A stretch of DNA of 8,282 nucleotides from UKL13-2 sp043793345. GTDB lineage: Bacteria; Pseudomonadota; Gammaproteobacteria; Burkholderiales; Usitatibacteraceae. Each line of letters opens with the position of its first letter. Position 1 is the first letter of the stretch. Shown piece by piece: positions 1-5,912 of the stretch. The stretch is from the NCBI GenBank assembly GCA_043793345.1, contig JAYVXF010000041.1, positions 1 through 8,282 on the forward strand, given 5' to 3'. The position numbers and the translations under genes are program-made. Below the pieces are notes generated by a model. It saw only the letters and a program-made list of their open reading frames with translations. It was not told where the DNA came from and ran no database searches.

Positions 1-123
1 GTTGCCGAGGTCGAACCCATGCGTTCCTGCATCAACACGCAGAATCTGGTTGGTGATGCCGGCTTTGTCTTCGTCGATGTACACGAAACGATCAGTCGGA
101 AATGTCACCTTTACGTATTCCAT
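1..123 (-). CDS. Small PEGA-like hypothetical protein (N-terminal 41 codons, cut by window edge)
   Basis: An open frame starts with ATG at 123 and runs unbroken through the left edge, so only the first 41 residues are visible. It begins MEYVKVTFPTDRF, continues with VYIDEDKAGITN, and then LRVDAGTHGFDLG. The pattern of a short beta strand, V-Y-I-D, G-x-T, then a D-A-G-T-H turn and a hydrophobic strand resembles PEGA-type surface or ligand-binding domains. There is no signal peptide. A purine-rich AGGGGGTGAT lies directly upstream of the ATG as ribosome binding site. The start is 35 bases after the stop of the 738-aa cytochrome gene, in the same direction, so it is probably the last visible gene of that operon. 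Function is unknown; the PEGA resemblance is from memory of the domain pattern and rests on 41 residues. Confidence 0.6.
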   Translation of the reverse strand, partial: MEYVKVTFPTDRFVYIDEDKAGITNQILRVDAGTHGFDLGN

Positions 124-158
124 ATCACCCCCTTATTGCCGAGCGAACCACCGCGCAT

Positions 159-2375
159 TCAAAGAGACTTAAGATATTCGATAATCGCAAAACGCTCATC
201 GCAGCTTAGCGCGCGCCCGATATGGCCATCGACGTGTGGGGGCTTGTCATCGGCAAACAGGTGCCCGGTGTTGCGATTCCCGGGTATCTGCGTATCCAGC
301 TCGAACAGTCCCCTGGTGTCGTTCAACACGGAGACCTCAGGCGATTTTGTGCATGCCAGCGCACTCTTGTCGGCTCGGTATTGGAATCCCACATACGTCG
401 GATCGTAGGCGCGGCTGCCGACAAAGAAGATTCTGGCCTGCTGATCGCGTTCTTCCTGGGTGCCCAGCAGCAGATACAGGTTTGGGACGGAACCGTTGTG
501 CAGAAATGGCGCAGTGGCCCAGACACCATTGAGGGGTCTGGCACGGTAGCTCGGGAGCTGCGGATTGGGGCAATCTTTTCCTGAATCGGCCTTCGCGTTC
601 GGGGCATCCGGATTCGGGCAATGATTCGGGTAGTAATTATTCGGCACCAAGGCACGAATGCCGTTCGGCCGATAACCATCCAGTGTTGACTGCTGTTGCG
701 CGGTTTTGCCGGTGGTGTCATACCAGTGATCCTTCACCTTGCCAACGACCTCGCCCAAGGCGGCGCCAAAGTTGGTGACAACGAAGCCCTCTCTGGGCTT
801 CGATAGTGCGCCAGACTTGTCGGTGGCCAATGCGGGCTGGGGACAATCTGCGGGTATTTGCGCAGGCTTGAACGACGCCGGCAGCCAGCCGGAATTGCCG
901 ATAACCTTGGGCGTGGTCACGGTGCGATACGCCATGCCGTAGGCCGCGCGGCAATCGGTGCCGATCTCCATCGCCGGTATCGTCACCAACGCGAGGTATT
1001 TGTCATCCGACGGTTTCAATTGTTTTTGCAATGCCTGAAATCGCTGGTCCGAATTTGCGCCCGGCGGTTGCCAATATTCGGCATTAAAAATTTCCGGCGA
1101 ATCGACTGGTGGCAGATGACAGCCGACGCATAATCCCCTCGACCCATTATTTGCGCCGCTCCCTCCCAGATAAAGTCTGCGTCCTTGCGCAACCAGTTCC
1201 TGATTCAATGGCGGCAGGATACCGAGCGCGGCAAATTCAGACCATTTCGGTGATTGCAGGCCGCCGAACTTCTGCACCTGCCACGGACGCTCGTCACCGG
1301 CCAGCATCTGTTCCATCTCATGCAATTGTTCCACCGGGATATAGGATTCGAAAGGATTGGTGGGATCGGCCAAATTGACTTTTCCCTTGACGCCCATTGA
1401 TTCGCCGAGATTGCGTACCATCGGCTGCTGTATTGAGCTGTTGTACTGCACCCAGTCGAACCATGGGGCATTCCAGATATACGGGTAACTCACAGGCGCG
1501 GTAATCGGACGAATATTCTCGGCTAGTTCCATTTGTCCGGCGAACACCTCATTGCCAATGCGGTTGAGTGCGTCCAGCCGCCCAAATCCTTCGACCACCG
1601 CGTCGGGTAGTTTCGCCTGCAATTTTTCAAGGTCAGTTTGTATCTTGGCTTTCTTGACGAATGCGACGAACTGTTCGCGAAGTTGGCTGCGAGCATCCTT
1701 GGCAGGCGCATCACCGAGTACGCCATGTGCGAATCGATCAAATTTATCCGGCAACAGCAGCGTGAACGCGAGCGACAACTGTAGCGCTTCGCGGAATTTA
1801 TCCAGGCTGATCATGCCCGGTCCACCATCGATGAGCAGTCGATTGCCGTTGTATTCGAGCTGTCCGGTATGACATGCCGCACAGGTCAGGCCGAGGCTGT
1901 GTGCATTCCTGTTGCTACCGGGAATCGGCATTTTATTTTTGCCGGCCGGATCGTACCATTCATCGCCGACGGCAAATCCAACCGGCAAATTTTCGGCATT
2001 TGCCGAAATGCCGGAATACTTTGACCGCTCTGCGGGCGAGGTGTAGCCGTACTTCACCGCATCGGCGTGCTCGGCCGACGCCGGACTTTTTATGAAGCCG
2101 AACCGCGCGAGATAGTCTTGATCCGAAAACAGGCCGACCTTGGACAGCGTCAAGGTGGGCTGCTCCAGCGCCTTGAACCATTCAACCGGCATGCCGAAGG
2201 TATTTGTCCCCTGCGCTGCGTGGTGGTACCAGTGGCGATCGGCGTTGGTCCAGCCTTGTGTTGCCCACCGGTTCTGCTTGTCGCCCGATGAGTCCGGCAG
2301 CTCGACCTTAAGCTGCGCACAAGCGACCAGCATCGTTGTTGTCGCGGCGGCGATGATGATGCGTTGCAAGTTCAT
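159..2375 (-). CDS. RoxA-like di-haem c-type cytochrome, predicted outer-membrane lipoprotein
   Basis: This 738-residue protein has a short hydrophobic N-terminus ending in the lipobox L16-V-A-C19 with Ala at +2. That predicts a lipoprotein sorted to the outer membrane, facing the periplasm. Two covalent haem c sites are visible: CAACH (165-169) and CVGCH (416-420). Family-type blocks are WYHHAAQGT (49-57), IDGGPG (182-187), a Trp-rich stretch WNAPWFDW (301-308), and NGVWATAPFLHNG (616-628), with EYLKSL at the end. Length and motifs fit the large di-haem RoxA/RoxB-like group, not the 320-370-residue CcpA/MauG peroxidases. Characterised members of the large group are oxygenases, but the substrate here is unknown. 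About 115 extra residues separate haem 2 from LHNG compared with the 599-aa paralogue at 3670-5469. Six non-haem cysteines (475, 511, 586, 602, 674, 724) could form disulfides. A GGGAGGG ribosome binding site precedes the ATG. The gene lies 203 bp downstream of the catalase-like gene. Confidence 0.85.
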   Translation of the reverse strand: MNLQRIIIAAATTTMLVACAQLKVELPDSSGDKQNRWATQGWTNADRHWYHHAAQGTNTFGMPVEWFKALEQPTLTLSKVGLFSDQDYLARFGFIKSPASAEHADAVKYGYTSPAERSKYSGISANAENLPVGFAVGDEWYDPAGKNKMPIPGSNRNAHSLGLTCAACHTGQLEYNGNRLLIDGGPGMISLDKFREALQLSLAFTLLLPDKFDRFAHGVLGDAPAKDARSQLREQFVAFVKKAKIQTDLEKLQAKLPDAVVEGFGRLDALNRIGNEVFAGQMELAENIRPITAPVSYPYIWNAPWFDWVQYNSSIQQPMVRNLGESMGVKGKVNLADPTNPFESYIPVEQLHEMEQMLAGDERPWQVQKFGGLQSPKWSEFAALGILPPLNQELVAQGRRLYLGGSGANNGSRGLCVGCHLPPVDSPEIFNAEYWQPPGANSDQRFQALQKQLKPSDDKYLALVTIPAMEIGTDCRAAYGMAYRTVTTPKVIGNSGWLPASFKPAQIPADCPQPALATDKSGALSKPREGFVVTNFGAALGEVVGKVKDHWYDTTGKTAQQQSTLDGYRPNGIRALVPNNYYPNHCPNPDAPNAKADSGKDCPNPQLPSYRARPLNGVWATAPFLHNGSVPNLYLLLGTQEERDQQARIFFVGSRAYDPTYVGFQYRADKSALACTKSPEVSVLNDTRGLFELDTQIPGNRNTGHLFADDKPPHVDGHIGRALSCDERFAIIEYLKSL

Positions 2376-2475
2376 ATGTCACCCTCCCTGTCCGGCATTT
2401 CTTTTGCCAGAGCTGCCCTTCACGAAATTCGTCTTACCGGCATCTACCGGGTTGACGTGATATCCACCAGTTTTT

Positions 2476-2495
2476 ACGACCCGATCACGACCCGA
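2476..2495. repeat. Direct repeat ACGACCCGA, 11-bp period
   Basis: Two exact copies of ACGACCCGA lie at 2476-2484 and 2487-2495, separated by TC, giving an 11-bp period. One-turn spacing of direct repeats is typical of OmpR/PhoB-family response-regulator sites, so this could be an operator for the downstream 738-aa cytochrome gene. The repeat itself is seen directly; the regulatory role is inferred. Confidence 0.4.
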
Positions 2496-2528
2496 AGGTT
2501 GAAGATCGATGCTTCTATATCAACGGAA

Positions 2529-2558
2529 ATAATAAATAAAGTTGTAGCGCATGAGCAA
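2529..2558 (-). promoter_or_regulatory. Possible sigma70-type promoter for the 738-aa cytochrome gene
   Basis: On the minus strand, TTGCTC (2558-2553) and TATTAT (2534-2529) are 18 bases apart. The -10 matches the consensus at 5 of 6 positions but the -35 at only 3 of 6. Transcription would start near 2522, leaving a leader of about 147 bases that contains the 11-bp direct repeat. The AT-richness of this short stretch makes a chance match plausible. Confidence 0.25.
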
Positions 2559-2578
2559 GGTGTTGCTGCGGTTAGCCG

Positions 2579-3589
2579 TCAAAAGATTTCGCGTCCAGTC
2601 ACCGCAATCGATGCCACGCCGTTAGTCTTGAAACGCAACTCCCGGCTCTCTGCGTACACCTGCCGGCGCGCACGATTGATGCCACCCAGCGGCTCATGTT
2701 CTGGCAGGCAGTTCCACGGGCTCCACGAAAGATTTTCCGCGAAGCGCATCTGTTCGGGCGAGTCGAATTTCTGCGGATAGATCGAAATCGTTGCGAGCTT
2801 CACCGGCGCAGATGTCCATTCAACCGTTGGGTCTTCAACCGGCATTGCGGTCGCATCGGTCTGGGGGATCACACAAAAATCAAACTGCGCGCCGATTTTT
2901 TGCGCCGTCAGTTGCTCGACCAGCGCTTCCCGCAGGAGATCCGGACTATCGGCGAGCGCAATGGCTGGCGATTGCTGTTTCGCCGAGGGCATGACCAGAT
3001 ACTTAACGGCGGCCTCGGCCAATTTATACGGCGTCTGACTCCAATAGGTCATATTCAACAGGCTCGTCTTGGCCTGATTGGTAAAGCCAATCAATTTGGG
3101 ATGCGTGCTCGTCGCGAGTTGACTCACTGGCACGCCGGAGGACGTTGCAACCAGAAAATCCAATAAGTGCTGGACATTTCGCGCGAAGAAAACGGGGTGA
3201 TCCCCGAACAGGAAATCTTGTTGCAAAGGCGCGCCTGCTAAATCTGATTTTTGCGGAATCAGGACTTTCACCGCCATGCCGTGAACATCCGGCAACCGGT
3301 CGTCTGCCGTGCGTCCATTCGAGTAGCGGATGAACGCGGTGTAACTGCGTTGCTCTGCAAACAGTCCAGTGCGGAATTGGCGTGGAATTTCGGACGCCAC
3401 GCTGAACCTGGCCCATAGACCCGCATGGCCCTTCGGATGTTCTCCGCGCCGATCCGGCCCCGGTTGCTGTTGGTGTACTTGCAGATGCAAGGCCGCCAGC
3501 TTCTGGATGGCGGCGTCCTCACCTTCGGGTGGATATTGCCTGCCGATTTCCATGGCATTTGCGGGTTGTGCTGCCAATGAATCCGACAT
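2579..3589 (-). CDS. Catalase-related haem protein (small, y4iL/SrpA/allene-oxide-synthase-like group)
   Basis: This 336-residue protein is shorter than a true monofunctional catalase (about 480 or more) and matches the small catalase-related group. Visible family blocks are HPKGHAGLWARF (51-62), likely including the distal His; RYSNG (88-92); VHGMAVK (102-108); and DHPVFFARN (130-138). Near the C-terminus, INRARRQVY (304-312) provides an RxxxY pattern in which Y312 is the likely proximal haem ligand. Members of this superfamily dismutate peroxide poorly or act on organic hydroperoxides, as in coral allene oxide synthase. There is no signal peptide, so it is predicted to be cytoplasmic. At the position where catalases carry the distal Asn before T/H-P, I align D130, which may be a substitution. 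The ATG is preceded by AAAGGAG with 5-base spacing. It sits between the two di-haem cytochrome genes, 80 bp after the first and 203 bp before the second. Exact reaction unknown. Confidence 0.85.
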   Translation of the reverse strand: MSDSLAAQPANAMEIGRQYPPEGEDAAIQKLAALHLQVHQQQPGPDRRGEHPKGHAGLWARFSVASEIPRQFRTGLFAEQRSYTAFIRYSNGRTADDRLPDVHGMAVKVLIPQKSDLAGAPLQQDFLFGDHPVFFARNVQHLLDFLVATSSGVPVSQLATSTHPKLIGFTNQAKTSLLNMTYWSQTPYKLAEAAVKYLVMPSAKQQSPAIALADSPDLLREALVEQLTAQKIGAQFDFCVIPQTDATAMPVEDPTVEWTSAPVKLATISIYPQKFDSPEQMRFAENLSWSPWNCLPEHEPLGGINRARRQVYAESRELRFKTNGVASIAVTGREIF

Positions 3590-3669
3590 CGCGTCTCCTT
3601 TGCGTTGCGGTTAAGATCGGTTTTATCGTGTAGTGATATTTACAAATCGCGACTGGTTCTGCCGACGCG

Positions 3670-5469
3670 TTACAGCGTCTTGAGGTATTCGAGCAAATCG
3701 GCGAGCATTTCACGGTTTTCCGTGCCACTCCAGTCGAGCCGTACGCGAATTTCACCCGCACCTGCCGCCCCGTCCCAACCCTTGCGCAGGATCTTTCCGT
3801 TGGCATCGATGGTGAGGTTGCGGTCATGGCCTGCATTGGATGCGCTGTCCCAGGTCGTATCGAAAACGGCGACCGTCGCATCGATGCCTCGATAGGCGTC
3901 AAGCTTGGCGATGTCCCATGCAAAACCCAGCTTGCCCGGCTCGTAATCGATGCTGCCGCGAACAAACTTTGTTGGCCGTTCCGACGGAACCAACAGGTGG
4001 TGGGCGGTCGGAACCGCACCGTTGTGCAGGTACGGCGCTCTTGCCCAAAGCCCTTCAAGTGCGTTGGTTACGTATCCCTGATCGGCCAACTTGCTGCGGT
4101 CAAAAATAATATCGGCAGGGCTAAGACCGTGCGGTCGATATTTGACGTTTTTTGAATCGGTCGTTTCGAAATTCGCCGGTACGCTGGCAACAAAATGCTT
4201 TAAAAATAACGCGAGACCGGACGCGTTCAACACCCGGGAACGATTGGGATCGGTGCCGATCAGATCGGCCGGGTACACAATGTCGTTAAACGGTTTATGG
4301 CAGGCCGCGCAGTTTGCCTTGAACAAGTCCTGTCCCCGCGCCGCTCTGGTTGTGTCAATGGCAAACGGATACGCCGGTGGCGGCAGGCGGCTGATGAAGT
4401 TCGCCGTGAATTCGGCATTCAGCACGTTCACATACTTCGGCTCACCCGCGACCGCGAGGCTCGCCGCAACGTTACGAAAGAAGGGCGATTTCACGCTGCC
4501 ATCTATTTGCGCGAAGTTCTGCAAACCCTGCTGCCAGGTGCTTAGAATATCGGTCACCGTCGCCAATTCATTCGGCAGCGCGGGGAAACTCAACTTCCTG
4601 AACTCGCGGTTGTACCCTTCCGGCCCAATGAGCGTGATCGTATCCAGCATCAGCAGTCGTGGAATCAGGTCGCCGCTGCCATCGGCTTGCCCCGGGCTAC
4701 CACCGTCCATCGGCGGCGCATTGGGTTTGCTGTAGCTGGTCGCTTTTTGCTTGTCGACCGCGATCTCGCCCTGACGGATTTTTTCGGCGAACCCGGCCAA
4801 AACGAGTACCGCGAAATCCTTGCCGCCGACGGTCGACGAGTACATCTGCCGCGCATCGATTTCATCCTTGTCGCTGATGCCACGGAAATTGCGAAAGAAA
4901 TAATTGGCCGGTTTATCCTTGATAATTTGGCGCAAGCGCCCGGCTGTCTCGGCGATTCCATTCGGCGGATCCAACAGGCGCTTCACCGTCAGTTCGTACG
5001 CCTTGCGATATTTGCGCACATCGAACTGCGTGTTCGGGCCGCCAACGGTCATCATGTATGTGCCGTAGTCGAGGCGCACGCGGCCAATGTGGCAGGCACC
5101 GCAAGTGAGCGACACCGGATGCGGTGGTTTAGCGGCGTGCGTGCTATCCAGCGAATCCCATGACAAGCCGAGCGGCAGCGGGTTGTCCGGTGAGTCCGGG
5201 TCTGGAAACAATCCGAAGCGCGAAAATTTTTCGTCCGGCGTGCCCCAAATATCAGGAGCCAGATCGGGCAACGCGCGCAACAGTATCAGCGGCACACCGG
5301 CATATCCGTTGGCAGCATGCGCGAACCAGGCATACCCGCTCGCATGATCCTTCAAGTACGCCGCGTGCGCGCTGACGGGTGACGGCGGACTCTGCGCCTT
5401 CGCTGAATGTTGGACGCCAATCAGAACCATGATGGTTGACGCAGCAACAAAAGCGAATTTGCAGTTCAC
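3670..5469 (-). CDS. RoxA-like di-haem c-type cytochrome, predicted soluble periplasmic
   Basis: The 599-residue product begins with a Sec signal peptide (about 1-25, cleavage after AKA25) and has no lipobox, so it should be soluble in the periplasm. Two haem c sites are visible, CGACH (123-127) and CAACH (387-391). Blocks shared with the 738-aa neighbour are WFAHAANGY (48-56), GGPNTQFD (143-150), FFRNVAASL (330-338), LEGLWARAPYLHNG (471-484) and the C-terminal LLEYLKTL. Apart from one Cys in the signal peptide, the only cysteines are the four haem-binding ones. Length and layout fit the large di-haem RoxA-like group, whose studied members are oxygenases of polyisoprene or fatty acids; electron transfer or peroxidase activity are alternatives. 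The start is GTG, supported by AAAGGAG six bases upstream and the signal peptide immediately after it. It is the first gene of the minus-strand cluster, behind a perfect TATAAT box. No substrate can be assigned from sequence. Confidence 0.87.
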   Translation of the reverse strand: MNCKFAFVAASTIMVLIGVQHSAKAQSPPSPVSAHAAYLKDHASGYAWFAHAANGYAGVPLILLRALPDLAPDIWGTPDEKFSRFGLFPDPDSPDNPLPLGLSWDSLDSTHAAKPPHPVSLTCGACHIGRVRLDYGTYMMTVGGPNTQFDVRKYRKAYELTVKRLLDPPNGIAETAGRLRQIIKDKPANYFFRNFRGISDKDEIDARQMYSSTVGGKDFAVLVLAGFAEKIRQGEIAVDKQKATSYSKPNAPPMDGGSPGQADGSGDLIPRLLMLDTITLIGPEGYNREFRKLSFPALPNELATVTDILSTWQQGLQNFAQIDGSVKSPFFRNVAASLAVAGEPKYVNVLNAEFTANFISRLPPPAYPFAIDTTRAARGQDLFKANCAACHKPFNDIVYPADLIGTDPNRSRVLNASGLALFLKHFVASVPANFETTDSKNVKYRPHGLSPADIIFDRSKLADQGYVTNALEGLWARAPYLHNGAVPTAHHLLVPSERPTKFVRGSIDYEPGKLGFAWDIAKLDAYRGIDATVAVFDTTWDSASNAGHDRNLTIDANGKILRKGWDGAAGAGEIRVRLDWSGTENREMLADLLEYLKTL

Positions 5470-5474
5470 GGTTG

Positions 5475-5482
5475 TCTCCTTT
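5475..5482 (-). promoter_or_regulatory. Ribosome binding site fixing the GTG start of the 599-aa cytochrome
   Basis: AAAGGAGA on the minus strand puts GGAG six bases before the GTG at 5469. The same AAAGGAGA precedes the catalase-like gene (3594-3601), which supports GTG as the true start. Confidence 0.7.
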
Positions 5483-5485
5483 ACC

Positions 5486-5501
5486 CAGTCTGGCAGTCTG
5501 G
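5486..5501. repeat. Tandem 8-bp repeat CAGTCTGG x2
   Basis: Two exact adjacent copies, 5486-5493 and 5494-5501, lie 17-32 bases before the GTG of the 599-aa cytochrome, next to its ribosome binding site. They would be inside the predicted mRNA leader. Confidence 0.45.
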
Positions 5502-5535
5502 CGGTTCAGGTCTTTGAAGAAACTATTCGTCGCTG

Positions 5536-5561
5536 CGCACCATCGCGGCAAGGGCGGTGCG
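5536..5561. repeat. Dyad CGCACC-N14-GGTGCG in the operon leader
   Basis: An exact 6-bp inverted repeat (5536-5541 and 5556-5561) with a 14-base centre lies between the predicted start site (near 5582) and the GTG at 5469. It could be an RNA hairpin or a protein site. No T-run follows on the minus strand, so it is not a terminator. Confidence 0.35.
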
Positions 5562-5582
5562 TTGATACTTGTTGTGATGATA

Positions 5583-5600
5583 ATGTAAATTATATGTAAA
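5583..5600. repeat. Direct repeat ATGTAAA-N4-ATGTAAA, 11-bp period
   Basis: Two exact copies of ATGTAAA, at 5583-5589 and 5594-5600, are spaced by TTAT, giving an 11-bp period. The pair covers the predicted -10 box of the cytochrome operon, so a protein bound here would directly affect promoter use. AT-richness makes chance repeats more likely than in average sequence. Confidence 0.4.
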
Positions 5601-5617
5601 GGGTATCTTGTTGTTTT
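5589..5617 (-). promoter_or_regulatory. Predicted promoter of the cytochrome/catalase-like operon
   Basis: The minus strand carries a perfect TATAAT (5594-5589). A poor -35, AAAACA (5617-5612, 3 of 6), lies 17 bases upstream. The start site would be near 5582, giving a 5' leader of about 113 bases before the GTG at 5469. A perfect -10 with a weak -35 suggests activator dependence, in line with the overlapping 11-bp direct repeats. Confidence 0.45.
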
Positions 5618-5912
5618 GCGCCAATTTGAATGTATGCGTGGCGGATGCAGAATTCGTTTGCTGGTCAAATATCCTGCGTCATTGCAAAAAATTACCCGCA
5701 ATATGCCACGTAGATCGCCATCTGGCACGCCTTACAGACAGAAAATGCCTGAAACGGCGCGCTGGTCGGGCACTTTGCCTGTGTTTAGCCAGTAGTCATG
5801 TCTCATTTGGTGGAACCTTCGACTGAATCACACGTCTGACTCTGCGAGCGCGTAAACTTTGTGTACCGCTCAAAAAGCGGCCCTCTAATCAATCCAAATA
5901 AAAGGATAAAAA

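Larger units (their letters stand above)
2376..2578. other. Intergenic gap between catalase-like and 738-aa cytochrome genes
   Basis: This 203-base gap is AT-rich near its right end and holds no convincing gene in any frame. On the minus strand it contains a possible promoter (2529-2558), a 9-base direct repeat with 11-base period (2476-2495) and the ribosome binding site of the 738-aa cytochrome gene. I see no intrinsic terminator, so read-through from the catalase-like gene is possible. Confidence 0.6.
5470..5912. other. 443-bp divergent intergenic region
   Basis: This region separates the minus-strand cytochrome operon from the plus-strand barrel gene. Its operon side holds a tandem 8-bp repeat, a dyad, and a TATAAT box with overlapping direct repeats (listed separately). 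On the barrel-gene side, TCTAAT (5884-5889, 5 of 6 match to a -10) lies 19 bases after TTGTGT (5859-5864), with a small CCGCT/AGCGG hairpin (5866-5880) between them. That would start transcription near 5896, but it is a weak call. AAAGGA (5901-5906) is the ribosome binding site of the barrel gene. The central part, about 5620-5850, shows nothing I can identify; the short open frames there look non-coding. Confidence 0.55.

Noticed and set aside
2364..2780. Plus-strand 138-codon frame spanning the gap and the 3' end of the catalase-like gene
   Set aside because: Its second half is antisense to a clear haem-protein gene, there is no ribosome binding site, and it shows no recognisable motif.
2579..3589. 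Calling the 336-aa protein a true catalase (KatA/KatE)
   Set aside because: It is well short of catalase length and lacks the usual distal and C-terminal sequence; only the catalase-related core blocks are present.
3519..4058. Minus-strand 179-codon frame overlapping the cytochrome and catalase-like genes
   Set aside because: It is an out-of-frame shadow of the 3' end of the 599-aa cytochrome; composition rich in Arg, Ser and Thr with no family motifs.
159..5469. Calling the two cytochromes CcpA or MauG
   Set aside because: Those proteins are about 320-370 residues with closely spaced haems; here the proteins are 599 and 738 residues, with about 250 residues between CxxCH sites and RoxA-like N- and C-terminal blocks.
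5681..5702. ATTGC-N12-GCAAT inverted repeat in the intergenic region
   Set aside because: A 5-bp match with a long centre in AT-rich sequence is expected by chance.
5608..5826. 72-codon plus-strand open frame with seven cysteines in the divergent intergenic region
   Set aside because: It needs a TTG start, has no ribosome binding site and a disordered composition, and overlaps the upstream region of the cytochrome operon. It resembles no family I know.
5866..5880. CCGCT-CAAAA-AGCGG hairpin before the barrel gene as a terminator or riboswitch part
   Set aside because: The stem is only 5 bp with no T-run, and it lies where the barrel promoter spacer would be; too small to call as its own element.
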